From positions 1 through 37,946 of the forward strand of contig NZ_DYXC01000155.1 of NCBI RefSeq assembly GCF_020742345.1: DNA of 37,946 nt, given 5' to 3'. The stretch is from Enteractinococcus helveticum. Its GTDB lineage: Bacteria; Actinomycetota; Actinomycetes; Actinomycetales; Micrococcaceae. Below the pieces are notes generated by a model, which searched no databases, was not told the DNA's origin, and saw nothing but the letters and a program-made list of their open reading frames with translations. Within the stretch, counting starts at the first letter, position 1; each line of letters opens with the position of its first letter. Position numbers and translations under genes: made by a program. Below are positions 1 through 8,898 of the stretch, in pieces.

Positions 1-160
1 TGCCGGAGTCAACGCATTCAACCCCGATCAGGCCCAAGACTATGTTGACGCCGGTGCAGACTTCGTCAACGTTGGTGCCGACGTCGCCCTGCTGGCTCGT
101 GCAACCGAACAACTCGCAGCCAAGTGGACCACCGTAGACACGGCCACCACCAGCTACTAA
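1..160 (+). CDS. HpcH/HpaI family aldolase, C-terminal fragment (5' end outside window)
   Basis: Only the last 52 residues are in the window, read in frame from base 2 to the TAA at 158-160. The fragment carries a GADFVNVGADVALLARATEQ stretch, which resembles the last beta-strand and helix of the class II 2-oxo-acid aldolases (HpcH/HpaI, GarL type), where a GxDFVxxGxDxxLL pattern is usual. These enzymes cleave or form 4-hydroxy-2-oxo acids using a divalent metal and pyruvate. The substrate cannot be told from this fragment and the catalytic residues lie outside the window. The next gene starts 90 bases downstream on the same strand. Confidence 0.65.
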   Translation, partial: AGVNAFNPDQAQDYVDAGADFVNVGADVALLARATEQLAAKWTTVDTATTSY

Positions 161-249
161 CGCCAATCACTGCTGATAGCAACCACGCCCGGCAACCATC
201 CCGGTTGCTGGGCGTCGTCACGGGTACTGGCATTGGCTAAGCTGGCCCT

Positions 250-564
250 ATGGGCAATCAAGATGACACTTCGGACTTGGCCGAGCTGACCGCTTGGGCT
301 CAGCACGCGGCCGAAGAGCTCGGCCTGGAACCGCTGAAACCCGCCGATGTCGACGCCGTGCTATCTGCCGCCTGGCAAGTATCAACCGGATTGGTACGCT
401 CTGCCGGCCCCGTTGCCATGTATCTGGCCGGATTATTGGTCAGTACCGGACAAGCCCCCGACGTCGCCACCGCGTGCCAGATGGTCGGCAGACTCCTGAA
501 TATCCCCAACCTGATGCTGACCACCGACAACACCCAGCACCCGGTCCAGGGCCTGCCGGACTGA
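250..564 (+). CDS. Small DUF6457-like protein
   Basis: A 104-residue protein of unknown function. Residues 10-70 show a Trp-containing first helix (LTAWAQHAAEELGLEP), then a helix with an RSAGPVAMYLAGLL segment. This fits the actinobacterial DUF6457 family, where an RPAAPxxxFLxG-like core is typical. Such domains often sit next to or are fused to molybdenum cofactor proteins, which fits the mobA-like gene that converges on it. Its last 132 bases (433-564) overlap the 3' end of that gene on the other strand. No strong ribosome binding site is visible before the ATG. The family call is from pattern memory; no catalytic residues are known. Confidence 0.7.
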   Translation: MGNQDDTSDLAELTAWAQHAAEELGLEPLKPADVDAVLSAAWQVSTGLVRSAGPVAMYLAGLLVSTGQAPDVATACQMVGRLLNIPNLMLTTDNTQHPVQGLPD

Positions 565-1365
565 TAACCCGTCCCGGGCCCCCGCTAATTGACCGGCTAA
601 AAACGCTGCGACCACCGGGTTTGTCACACCCGGCGCATACTTCACTTCGCGTGCGAAATCTAAAATTTCCGCTGTTTGGCCGGGACTCAGCCCCGCCACA
701 TTCTGACCGTGTTCATCTTCGAATCGATCAACGGCGGCCAACAGCGATTCCGGCACCGGACGACCATCAGCGGTCGTGACCGCCCGTGCCAGATCATAGG
801 GGGTATCAATATCGCGTAGCTCATCTGGATCGCAATCAATCAGCTTCGGGGTCAGCCCTGAAAACAACACCCGCAGGGGCACTCCCGCCGGGTCGGCGAT
901 TTGTGCAAGCTGGGCATGAAAAACCTCTTGTCGCCAGCCGGCGCATAAGTACTGCAGATGACCGGTGTCATCCACGCAACTGACGGCATCGGCGCCGTCA
1001 ACGATCGTCGCGATCAGGCTGCTTATCGTGTCCGATGAGAGAAACGGGAGGTCCCCGCCCAAAAGGAGCACCACGCCATCTGATGCGGGGATGGCTTGAC
1101 GTGCTGCCGCGACACCGGCCAGCGGCCCAGAAAACGGCGGATCCTCGCGCACCACAAGAACCCGGTCTCGCAGTTGGGGTGACAACCCGCCAGCACTTCC
1201 AGCAATAACAACCTGCGCTGATGGTGCCGCAGACCAAAGCGCCCGGAGCGTTCGATCAATAACGCTGCGACCATCAATCAAGATTCCCGGTTTGTGTCGG
1301 CCACCCATCCGAGAAGAACGTCCGCCGGTCAGCACAACAGCGTAGACGGTGTGCTGTTCGAACAT
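433..1365 (-). CDS. mobA: MobA-like molybdenum cofactor guanylyltransferase fused to a DUF6457-like domain
   Basis: The N-terminal domain is a nucleotidyltransferase of the MobA type: an LTGGRSSRMGGRHK P-loop-like motif at residues 12-25, a GPLAGV motif near 80, and a GGDLPFL metal-binding motif near 105. MobA attaches GMP to molybdopterin to make the bis-MGD cofactor needed by NarG, whose operon starts 160 bases away in the opposite direction. A DUF6457-like segment (FAREVKYAPGVTNPVVAAFL) follows near residues 235-260. The last 43 residues are antisense to the neighbouring 250-564 gene and match nothing I know, so they may be a read-through tail. An upstream ATG at 1374 keeps the frame, but the SD (GAGGGGG) touches it. 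The ATG at 1365 has the SD 9 bases upstream and is preferred (310 residues). Confidence 0.8.
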   Translation of the reverse strand: MFEQHTVYAVVLTGGRSSRMGGRHKPGILIDGRSVIDRTLRALWSAAPSAQVVIAGSAGGLSPQLRDRVLVVREDPPFSGPLAGVAAARQAIPASDGVVLLLGGDLPFLSSDTISSLIATIVDGADAVSCVDDTGHLQYLCAGWRQEVFHAQLAQIADPAGVPLRVLFSGLTPKLIDCDPDELRDIDTPYDLARAVTTADGRPVPESLLAAVDRFEDEHGQNVAGLSPGQTAEILDFAREVKYAPGVTNPVVAAFLAGQLAGARDGLSVRQALDRVLGVVGGQHQVGDIQESADHLARGGDVGGLSGTDQ

Positions 1366-1458
1366 GTTGAACATCCCCCTCGAGGATTACCAAAGTATTG
1401 AGCCACACAGGATCCTACAATCATCGGTGCCTGACCTGCGAGCGCACCACCCACTATC

Positions 1459-1474
1459 TGTGAACTGTCTCACA
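1459..1474. promoter_or_regulatory. CRP/GlxR-type binding site upstream of narK
   Basis: A perfect TGTGA-N6-TCACA palindrome, with its centre 56 bases before the narK ATG. This is the consensus of the CRP family, including GlxR of corynebacteria, which is known to act on narKGHJI in C. glutamicum together with ArnR. The inference is that nitrate respiration here is under a cAMP-responsive or FNR-like CRP-family regulator. No convincing -10/-35 pair was found between the site and the gene. Confidence 0.65.
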
Positions 1475-1522
1475 ATTATGTTAGCGTAACTGCTTAACCG
1501 CGCGCCTAGACAGGGATGATCA

Positions 1523-2746
1523 ATGGCCAACCCCGTGTCAACACCTACCAGAGCCCAGCGCACAACAGCGCTGGTCATGGCCACGCTGGGCTTCGCGGTA
1601 AATTTCTGGGCCTGGTCACTCTTGAGTCCACTTGGACCAATCTTTGTTGAAGATGCGATTGCCGACGACGCCGCCCTGCTGGTTGCCATCCCGGTGCTCG
1701 TCGGATCGCTGGGCAGGATCATTGTTGGGGCACTCACCGATCGTTTCGGCGGACGACTGATGATGCCCACCATCTCGTTGATCACCATCATCCCCGTCCT
1801 GTTCATTGGCTTCGTTGGGCAATATCACTACGTCACCCTGTTAATCGGAGGGTTCTTGCTCGGCGTCGGTGGCACCTCCTTTGCCATCGGCATCCCCTAC
1901 GTCAACTCGTGGTTTCCCAAGGAGCGTCGTGGAACCGCCACGGGTATCTACGGCATCGGTATGGGTGGCACGGCAATCGCAGCTTTCACCACGGTGCCGT
2001 TATTTGAACACGGCGCCGTCATCCCGTTCATGGTGACTGCTGCCGTGCTCCTGATCTACGCGCTAGCCGCCCTGGCGCTGATGAAGAACCACCCGGACTG
2101 GCACCCCAGTGAACAAAATATTGGGCGCCAGCTGGCCGCCGTGATGAAACTGCCTTTCACCTGGCAGGCGTGTTATCTCTACGCCTTATCCTTCGGCGGG
2201 TATGTGGCGTTCTCGGTATTTCTGCCCACCTATCTCATGAACGCCTATGGACTCGACGCCGGCGATGCCGCCCTGCGCATGGCCGGCTTTGTTATTGCTG
2301 CAGTCATCATGCGCCCACTCGGTGGGATGCTCTCGGATACCATCGGACCCATCATCACCCTGCTAGGTGGCTATGTCATCGTCGTGGTGTGTGCGCTATC
2401 GCTGGCCACCAATCCGCGACTCGAAGGGTTGGGCACCGTGGCGTTCCTCCTCATGGCCATCGGCTTGGGGTTAGGTGCCGGTGCTGTCTTCGCCCTGGTC
2501 GCCCAAGTCTCTGACCCACACCAGGTGGGTTCCATTACCGGCTTCGTCGGGGCCGCCGGAGGGCTCGGTGGCTTCGTACCACCCCTGCTGTTAGGCGGCT
2601 TGTGGGCGGCTACCCAAGAATATCGCTGGGGTCTGTTGCTACTTGCCGTAGCCACCGTCGTCGCCGGGCTCATCACCCTATGGACCGCACGCGGCATGCG
2701 CAATACGACCTCTGCCCAGACCGAAGAACACAGGAGTATCGGATGA
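1523..2746 (+). CDS. narK: NarK-type nitrate/nitrite transporter (MFS)
   Basis: A 407-residue major facilitator protein with about 12 hydrophobic segments. N-terminal TM1 has FAVNFWAWSLLSPLGP, typical of NarK. The signature loop between TM2 and TM3 reads GRIIVGALTDRFGGR, and there is a GGTSFAIGIPYVNSWFPKERRGTATGIYG stretch (shown here in shortened form: GGTSF...WFPKERRG). The Gly-rich nitrate signatures of the NNP family are visible in TM5 (GIGMGGTAIAAF) and TM11 (GFVGAAGGLGGFVPP). It imports nitrate and/or exports nitrite across the cytoplasmic membrane. An AGGGA SD lies 6-7 bases before the ATG. Its stop overlaps the narG start (ATGA), so it is the first gene of narKGHJI. Confidence 0.93.
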   Translation: MANPVSTPTRAQRTTALVMATLGFAVNFWAWSLLSPLGPIFVEDAIADDAALLVAIPVLVGSLGRIIVGALTDRFGGRLMMPTISLITIIPVLFIGFVGQYHYVTLLIGGFLLGVGGTSFAIGIPYVNSWFPKERRGTATGIYGIGMGGTAIAAFTTVPLFEHGAVIPFMVTAAVLLIYALAALALMKNHPDWHPSEQNIGRQLAAVMKLPFTWQACYLYALSFGGYVAFSVFLPTYLMNAYGLDAGDAALRMAGFVIAAVIMRPLGGMLSDTIGPIITLLGGYVIVVVCALSLATNPRLEGLGTVAFLLMAIGLGLGAGAVFALVAQVSDPHQVGSITGFVGAAGGLGGFVPPLLLGGLWAATQEYRWGLLLLAVATVVAGLITLWTARGMRNTTSAQTEEHRSIG

Positions 2747-5700
2747 CCATCGACGACCGGGCCACCGCCGGCGACCAACCCGCAGGAATCGATAATGCGG
2801 CCATGGACGCTCTGGTCGGGGTGCGCAAAATCTTTACGCGCAAGGCAGCCATTAGCCAGGACAACCGCGAAGTTCATTACGACGGCGGACGCCACGGCGA
2901 CTCGTTCTACCGCAACCGCTGGGCTCACGACAAAGTGGTTCGTTCCACCCACGGCGTCAACTGCACCGGCTCATGCTCCTGGAACGTGTATGTCAAAGAC
3001 GGGTTGATTACCTGGGAATCTCAGGCCACCGACTACCCCTCGGCGGGCCCCGATATGCCCGAATACGAACCCCGAGGATGCCCCCGCGGCGCTTCATTTA
3101 GCTGGTACACCTACTCCCCAACCCGTGTGCGCTACCCGTATGTGCGTGCCGTGCTGATGCGGATGTTCCGCGAAGCCAAAGCGAAATATTCAGATCCGGT
3201 TGAAGCATGGAAATCCATTGTCGAAGACCCTGAGAAAGCCCGCCGTTACAAATCCGTACGGGGCAAAGGCGGGCTGGTGCGAGCCACCTGGGATGAAGTC
3301 GTAGAACTCGTTGCAGCCGCCTATGTTTACACCGTCAAATACCTCGGTCCAGACCGGACCACCGGGTTTTCGCCCATCCCGGCGATGAGTCCGGTCTCGT
3401 TCTCATCGGGTGCGCGCTTTCACCAGCTCATCGGCGGCAGCATGCTGTCCTTCTACGACTGGTACGCCGATCTACCCCCGGCCTCACCCCAGATATTTGG
3501 CGACCAAACTGACGTTCCAGAATCCGGGGATTGGTTCAATGCCAGCTACCTGATGATGTGGGGTTCCAACGTTCCACTGACCCGCACCCCCGATGCCCAC
3601 TGGATGGCCGAAGCCCGCTACCGCGGCCAAAAAGTCATTTCTGTCAGCCCCGACTACGCAGAGTATGTGAAGTTCGCTGATGAATGGTTGGCACCAGCCA
3701 CCGGCACCGACGGCGCACTCGCCATGTCCATGGGACATGTGATCCTCAAAGAGTTCTTCGTTGAAAACACCACCGAATACTTTGATCACTACGTCAAGCA
3801 ATACACGGATCTGCCCTTTTTGGTCGAACTCACCACCAACGAGTCCGGCCAATACTCCGCTGGCAAGTTCATCGTGGCCACCGATCTTGCCGCGGGTACC
3901 TCCGAGGAATCCACCACCGAGCACGCTGTGTTCAAACCGGTCATGTGGGATACCGTCACCGATGCGCCCGCTGTGCCCAATGGCACGCTGGGTCACCGCT
4001 TCAGCGACGACGGCGAAGGACAGTGGAATCTGGATCTAGGCGACATCCGGCCCGCACTGTCAGTGATGACCGGTGCCGAGGCAACAGGCGAAATTGTCCT
4101 ACCACGCTTCGATACTGCAGCCCAGGGAGAGATCGACACCGTTGTGCGTGGAGTCCCCTACCGGACCCTGTCCGATGGACGCAAAGTCACCACGGTCTAT
4201 GATCTGCTGCTCGCCGAGTACGGCGTGGGCCGTGCCGGGCTGCCCGGCACCTGGCCCACCGGACTTGATGATGCCACCAGCCCCAACACCCCGGCCTGGC
4301 AAGAACGCATCACAGGCGTCCCCGGCGAAGCCGCGGCCCGTATTGCCCGTGAATTTGCAACCAATGCGCGGGATTCCAAGGGGCGCTCCATGATCATCAT
4401 GGGTGCCGGGACCAACCACTGGTTCCACTCCGATCAGACCTACCGAACCTTTTTGACCCTGACAACACTGTGCGGAACACAGGGCGTCAACGGTGGCGGC
4501 TGGGCGCACTACGTTGGCCAAGAAAAAATCCGGCCTTTCACCGGCTGGATCCACCTGGCCAACGCCCTGGACTGGTCCCAACCTCCGCGTCAGCAAACCC
4601 AAACCACGTTCTGGTACGTCCACACCAACCAGTGGCGCTATGACCAATTCGGTGCCGATAAACTCGCCGCCCGGGCAGGTAAGGGCAAATTCGCCGGGAT
4701 GACCACGGCCGATGCGGTGGCCTTATCGACACGATTGGGCTGGCAGCCGTTCTACCCGTCCTTTGATCGCAACCCGCTAGACATCGCCGATGAGGCACAG
4801 GCTGCGGGCAAGACAGCCGCCGAGCACATCGTCGAGGAGCTCAAAGCCGATCGCTTACACTTTGCCGTCGAAGATCCCGATGCCGAAAATAACTATCCGC
4901 GCATTTGGTCCATGTGGCGTGCTAACACCCTGGCGTCCTCGGCCAAGGGGGAACAGTACTTCTTCAAACACCTCCTCGGCGTCGACAACACGGTCAGCGC
5001 CGGACAAACCCCCGAACACTTACGCCCCCGAGATGTGAAATGGCGCGACAATGCACCAATCGGCAAGATCGATTTGATGTTGACCCTGGATTTCCGAATG
5101 ACGACGTCCACGCTCCACAGTGACGTAGTGCTCCCGGCGGCGACCTGGTATGAAAAACATGACCTATCAACCACCGATATGCACCCGTTTGTCAATACAT
5201 TCAACCCAGCCATCTCCACCCCGTGGCAGTCACGAACCGACTGGGAAATCTGGGCGACGATCGCCAAGAAATTCTCTGCCCTGGCACGAAACCACTTGGG
5301 CACCCGGACCGACGTCGTGGCACAACCACTACAGCACGACTCTTCGGATGCACTGAACACGCCGAAAGGGCGCGTTTTGGACTGGAAATTTGGTGAATGT
5401 GAACCCATCCCCGGCCAGACTATGCCCAAACTCGTCGAAGTCGAGCGCGACTACACCGCTATTTACGATAAGTACACGACCATTGGCCCACTGTTAGAGC
5501 GCAAGGGTATGAACAGCCGCGGCATTCAATATCAGGTCGATCACCACATCGAACGGTTGCGTGCGATCAACGGCACCGCACGTAGTGGTGTGGGGGCTGG
5601 CCAGCCGAGCATTAAGACCGACCTGCAGGCAGCCGACTACATTCTTGGACTGTCGGGCACCACCAATGGGCTCATGGCCACCGAAGGATTCGAGCACCTG

Positions 5701-6483
5701 GAACGGCGCACCGGCCAGCAGCTGCGCGACCTGTCAGCAGAGCACGAAGGCAAACTGGTCTCCTTCCAGGATGCCAAAGCTGCCCCGGTCCCGGTCATTA
5801 CTTCACCAGAATGGTCCGGTTCGGAAACCGGTGGTCGTAGGTATTCGCCGTTTACCATCAACGTTGAGCGACTCAAGCCCTGGCATACGCTCACCGGGCG
5901 GATGCAGTTCTATCTGGATCACGACTGGTTCATTGAAATGGGTGACGCGCTGCCCACGTTCCGGCCACCCCTAGATATGAACGCCCTATTCAACGAACCT
6001 GCAGTGGGTGACACCGACGGCACCCACATCACCGTGCGGTATCTGACCCCGCATAATAAGTGGGCTATCCACACGATGTACCAGGAGAACTTCTTTATGA
6101 TGTCCTTGAGCCGCGGCGGTCAGAACATTTGGATGAGTGTCGAAGACGCCCAAGCCGTTGGCATCCAAGACAACGACTGGGTAGAAGCAGTCAACCGCAA
6201 CGGGGTGGTGGCCGCCCGGGCCGTTGTTTCACACCGGATGCCCAAGGGCACCGCATTTATGTACCACGCCCAGGAACGCACGGTCAACACCCCGATCTCC
6301 GAAACCTCGGGGCAGCGCGGCGGTGTCCATAACTCTTTGACCCGCATCATGATCAAACCCACCCACCTGGTCGGTGGGTACGCAAATTTGTCATTTGCAT
6401 TCAACTATTACGGCCCAACCGGCAATCAGCGTGATGAAATCACGGTGATCCGGCGTCGTAAGAACCAAGATGTCCAGTATTGA
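2743..6483 (+). CDS. narG: Respiratory nitrate reductase alpha subunit
   Basis: A 1246-residue molybdopterin oxidoreductase, the usual NarG length. It reduces nitrate to nitrite on the cytoplasmic side of the membrane with bis-MGD. The FS0 [4Fe-4S] ligands are seen as H70, C74, C78 and C113 (THGVNCTGSC and RGCPRGAS). The Mo-ligand Asp is D257 in the QTDVPES motif, followed by GSNVPLTRTPDAHW. No Tat signal is present, as expected for cytoplasmic-facing NarG. An open frame extends upstream to 2602 inside narK, but AGGAG 7 bases before ATG 2743 and the 4-base ATGA overlap with narK decide the start. It partners with NarH and NarI and needs NarJ for assembly. Confidence 0.97.
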   Translation: MTIDDRATAGDQPAGIDNAAMDALVGVRKIFTRKAAISQDNREVHYDGGRHGDSFYRNRWAHDKVVRSTHGVNCTGSCSWNVYVKDGLITWESQATDYPSAGPDMPEYEPRGCPRGASFSWYTYSPTRVRYPYVRAVLMRMFREAKAKYSDPVEAWKSIVEDPEKARRYKSVRGKGGLVRATWDEVVELVAAAYVYTVKYLGPDRTTGFSPIPAMSPVSFSSGARFHQLIGGSMLSFYDWYADLPPASPQIFGDQTDVPESGDWFNASYLMMWGSNVPLTRTPDAHWMAEARYRGQKVISVSPDYAEYVKFADEWLAPATGTDGALAMSMGHVILKEFFVENTTEYFDHYVKQYTDLPFLVELTTNESGQYSAGKFIVATDLAAGTSEESTTEHAVFKPVMWDTVTDAPAVPNGTLGHRFSDDGEGQWNLDLGDIRPALSVMTGAEATGEIVLPRFDTAAQGEIDTVVRGVPYRTLSDGRKVTTVYDLLLAEYGVGRAGLPGTWPTGLDDATSPNTPAWQERITGVPGEAAARIAREFATNARDSKGRSMIIMGAGTNHWFHSDQTYRTFLTLTTLCGTQGVNGGGWAHYVGQEKIRPFTGWIHLANALDWSQPPRQQTQTTFWYVHTNQWRYDQFGADKLAARAGKGKFAGMTTADAVALSTRLGWQPFYPSFDRNPLDIADEAQAAGKTAAEHIVEELKADRLHFAVEDPDAENNYPRIWSMWRANTLASSAKGEQYFFKHLLGVDNTVSAGQTPEHLRPRDVKWRDNAPIGKIDLMLTLDFRMTTSTLHSDVVLPAATWYEKHDLSTTDMHPFVNTFNPAISTPWQSRTDWEIWATIAKKFSALARNHLGTRTDVVAQPLQHDSSDALNTPKGRVLDWKFGECEPIPGQTMPKLVEVERDYTAIYDKYTTIGPLLERKGMNSRGIQYQVDHHIERLRAINGTARSGVGAGQPSIKTDLQAADYILGLSGTTNGLMATEGFEHLERRTGQQLRDLSAEHEGKLVSFQDAKAAPVPVITSPEWSGSETGGRRYSPFTINVERLKPWHTLTGRMQFYLDHDWFIEMGDALPTFRPPLDMNALFNEPAVGDTDGTHITVRYLTPHNKWAIHTMYQENFFMMSLSRGGQNIWMSVEDAQAVGIQDNDWVEAVNRNGVVAARAVVSHRMPKGTAFMYHAQERTVNTPISETSGQRGGVHNSLTRIMIKPTHLVGGYANLSFAFNYYGPTGNQRDEITVIRRRKNQDVQY

Positions 6484-6495
6484 GAGGTGACCAGC

Positions 6496-8100
6496 ATGAG
6501 GGTCATGGCGCAGATGGCGATGGTGATGAATCTCGACAAATGCATCGGGTGCCACACCTGTTCAGTGACCTGTAAGCAGGCCTGGACCAATCGCAAAGGA
6601 ACCGAATACGTCTGGTTTAACAATGTCGAAACGCGACCTGGCCAGGGTTACCCCCGTGGCTATCAAGATCAAGAGAAATGGCAGGGCGGCTGGGCTTTGT
6701 CACGGCGCGGCAAGCTGAAGCTCAAAGCCGGCGGAAAATTAGCGAAATTGGCCAGCATCTTTTCCAACCCCCGACTGCCCGGGATTGAGGACTACTACGA
6801 GCCCTGGTCCTATGAGTATGACAACCTGCTCAATGCTCCCGAACAACAACACATCCCGACTGCGCCCCCAAAATCGTTACTCACCGGTGAACGCATGAAC
6901 ATCCAGTGGTCAGGAAACTGGGACGACGATCTGGGCGGAACCTATGCGCACAAAACCAAAGATCCGATGATCAAAGGTATCGAAGACAAAGTGCAGATGG
7001 AATTCGAATCGACCTTCATGTTCTACCTGCCACGCATTTGCGAGCACTGCCTTAACCCCTCCTGTGCGGCGTCGTGCCCATCGGGTGCGATCTATAAGCG
7101 CAGTGAAGACGGCATCGTGTTAGTGGACCAGGAACGGTGCCGCGGTTGGCGTTTCTGTGTCTCTGGGTGCCCGTATAAGAAAGTGTATTTTAATCACAAG
7201 ACCGGCAAAGCCGAGAAATGTACGTTTTGCTACCCACGCATTGAGGTTGGCGAGCCCACAGTGTGTGCCGAGACCTGTGTCGGGCGTCTGCGCTACATCG
7301 GTTTGGTACTGTACGACGCCGACCGGGTTACCGAAGCCGCCTCCATGCCGAATGATCAAGACCTCTATGAGGCGCAAAAGGAGCTGATTCTTGACCCGTT
7401 CGATCCGGTGGTCATGGAACATGCCGAAGCCGGTGGCATCCCCTACGACTGGATCATGGGGGCACAGCATTCGCCAATTTACAAGCTCATCAAAGAATAT
7501 GAAGTAGCCCTGCCGTTGCATCCGGAATACCGCACCATGCCCATGGTCTGGTACATCCCACCGCTGTCGCCGATCGTGGATGTCGTAGGCGATAGCGGTT
7601 ATGACGCCGAAGATGCCGGCAACCTGTTCGGCGCCATTGATGAGCTGCGCATTCCGTTAGAATACCTAGCCAATCTTTTCACCGCCGGGGATGTGGATAT
7701 TGTGGCTGATGTGTTGCGCAAAATGGCCGCCATGCGATCCTATATGCGAGACATCAACCTGGGCGGACAACCCGATGATTCCATCGCCTATGCGGTCGGG
7801 ATGGACGGCGACACGATGCAAGACATGTACCGCCTGCTGGCCTTGGCAAAATACGACGAACGCTATGTTATTCCGGCGGGCCACTCCGAGTCAGCCCACG
7901 ATTTAGAGGGCATCGGCAGCGATTGTCCACTGAACTTCGATGGTGGGCCAGGCATGGAAGATATCCCCGGAGTCGCCGGCAACGCAGAAAAACTGGTCGG
8001 CCCCGGCGATCGGAAACATCTCAAAGGCCGGTTTAATCTGTTGGATTGGGACGGCGAAGGCAGACCGCCCGGGCTTTTCCCAGAACCCAAAGGAACGTGA
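6496..8100 (+). CDS. narH: Respiratory nitrate reductase beta (iron-sulfur) subunit
   Basis: A 534-residue ferredoxin-like subunit that carries electrons from the NarI hemes to NarG. Four cluster motifs are visible. The first is CIGCHTCSVTC (C16, C19, C22, C26). The second is CEHCLNPSCAASCP. The third is CRGWRFCVSGCP, in which Trp replaces a Cys, as is normal for the NarH [3Fe-4S] cluster. The fourth is CTFCYPRIEVGEPTVCAETC. A GTG at 6487 is in frame, but ATG 6496 fits the family N-terminus (MRVMAQMAMVMNLDKC) and has GAGG 8 bases upstream. The gene begins 12 bases after narG ends. Confidence 0.97.
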   Translation: MRVMAQMAMVMNLDKCIGCHTCSVTCKQAWTNRKGTEYVWFNNVETRPGQGYPRGYQDQEKWQGGWALSRRGKLKLKAGGKLAKLASIFSNPRLPGIEDYYEPWSYEYDNLLNAPEQQHIPTAPPKSLLTGERMNIQWSGNWDDDLGGTYAHKTKDPMIKGIEDKVQMEFESTFMFYLPRICEHCLNPSCAASCPSGAIYKRSEDGIVLVDQERCRGWRFCVSGCPYKKVYFNHKTGKAEKCTFCYPRIEVGEPTVCAETCVGRLRYIGLVLYDADRVTEAASMPNDQDLYEAQKELILDPFDPVVMEHAEAGGIPYDWIMGAQHSPIYKLIKEYEVALPLHPEYRTMPMVWYIPPLSPIVDVVGDSGYDAEDAGNLFGAIDELRIPLEYLANLFTAGDVDIVADVLRKMAAMRSYMRDINLGGQPDDSIAYAVGMDGDTMQDMYRLLALAKYDERYVIPAGHSESAHDLEGIGSDCPLNFDGGPGMEDIPGVAGNAEKLVGPGDRKHLKGRFNLLDWDGEGRPPGLFPEPKGT

Positions 8101-8106
8101 GCACCG

Positions 8107-8898
8107 ATGGCGCTATCACTTGGCCGGTTCGGTCGCAATCGGAAAAAGCTCACCAAAGCACAGGGCAGCCTGGACACTCAGGTGCCCATGACCGATGACC
8201 AAGTCAGGGCCGCCTGGACGGCAGCATCCTGGCTGATCGACTACCCCGGCAACGAGCTGCTAGAACAGTTGCCGCTACTCCAGCGATTGATCTCAGGTTT
8301 GCCGCAACGACCGCGCCAAGGGCTCCAAGAACTCATCACTGCCCTAGACACCGGCGACATTATGGAGCTGCGCTGTGAGTATGTCGAGACCTTTGATACG
8401 CGCCGTCGTGGCTGTTTGTACCTGACCTATTTCTCCAACGGGGATACTCGCCGTCGCGGTCTGGCGTTATTGCAGATCAAAGAACAATACCGTCATGCTG
8501 GCCTGGAAGTTTCGAATGACGAGCTGCCTGATCACTTGACCTACGTTTTGGAATTTGGTGCTGGCCACAGGCTGCTTGAAGCCATTGAGATACTCAAGAC
8601 CAATCGCGCCGGACTGGAACTGCTGCGCCTGCATCTGGAAGAACGAGCATCGGTTTGGCACGGGGCAATCGACGCGGTCTGTGCCACCCTGCCCGAACTC
8701 CAGGGCTCGGATATCGAAGCGGTCCAAAAGCTGATTGCCGACGGGCCCGAGGATGAGCTGGTCGGTCTGGCTGGTTATGGTGACGGTTCAGAAGACATGC
8801 CACCGATGGATATGACCCCCTATGCAACCTCGCCACCACCCGCCCCGGGCGGAAAAACCTTTATCCCGCTCAAGAGTCTGAAGGGACGCAAGTCATGA
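8107..8898 (+). CDS. narJ: Nitrate reductase molybdenum cofactor assembly chaperone
   Basis: A 263-residue cytoplasmic chaperone of the NarJ/TorD fold that holds apo-NarGH until the molybdenum cofactor is inserted. The core starts near residue 28 (MTDDQVRAAWTAASWLIDYP) and includes the family segment ETFDTRRRGCLYLTYFSNGDTRRRG and a DHLTYVLEF helix (these segments are about residues 95-145). A basic stretch of some 25 residues precedes the core. An internal ATG at 8188-8191 could shorten the protein, but AGGA lies 12 bases before ATG 8107. It ends in an ATGA overlap with narI. Confidence 0.92.
   Translation: MALSLGRFGRNRKKLTKAQGSLDTQVPMTDDQVRAAWTAASWLIDYPGNELLEQLPLLQRLISGLPQRPRQGLQELITALDTGDIMELRCEYVETFDTRRRGCLYLTYFSNGDTRRRGLALLQIKEQYRHAGLEVSNDELPDHLTYVLEFGAGHRLLEAIEILKTNRAGLELLRLHLEERASVWHGAIDAVCATLPELQGSDIEAVQKLIADGPEDELVGLAGYGDGSEDMPPMDMTPYATSPPPAPGGKTFIPLKSLKGRKS

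Noticed and set aside
2602..2742. Upstream extension of the narG reading frame
   Set aside because: It lies wholly inside narK, and ATG 2743 has an SD and the usual NarG N-terminus.
2371..2952. Minus-strand frame of 193 codons across the narK/narG junction
   Set aside because: Shadow of two well-supported genes; no SD or domain.
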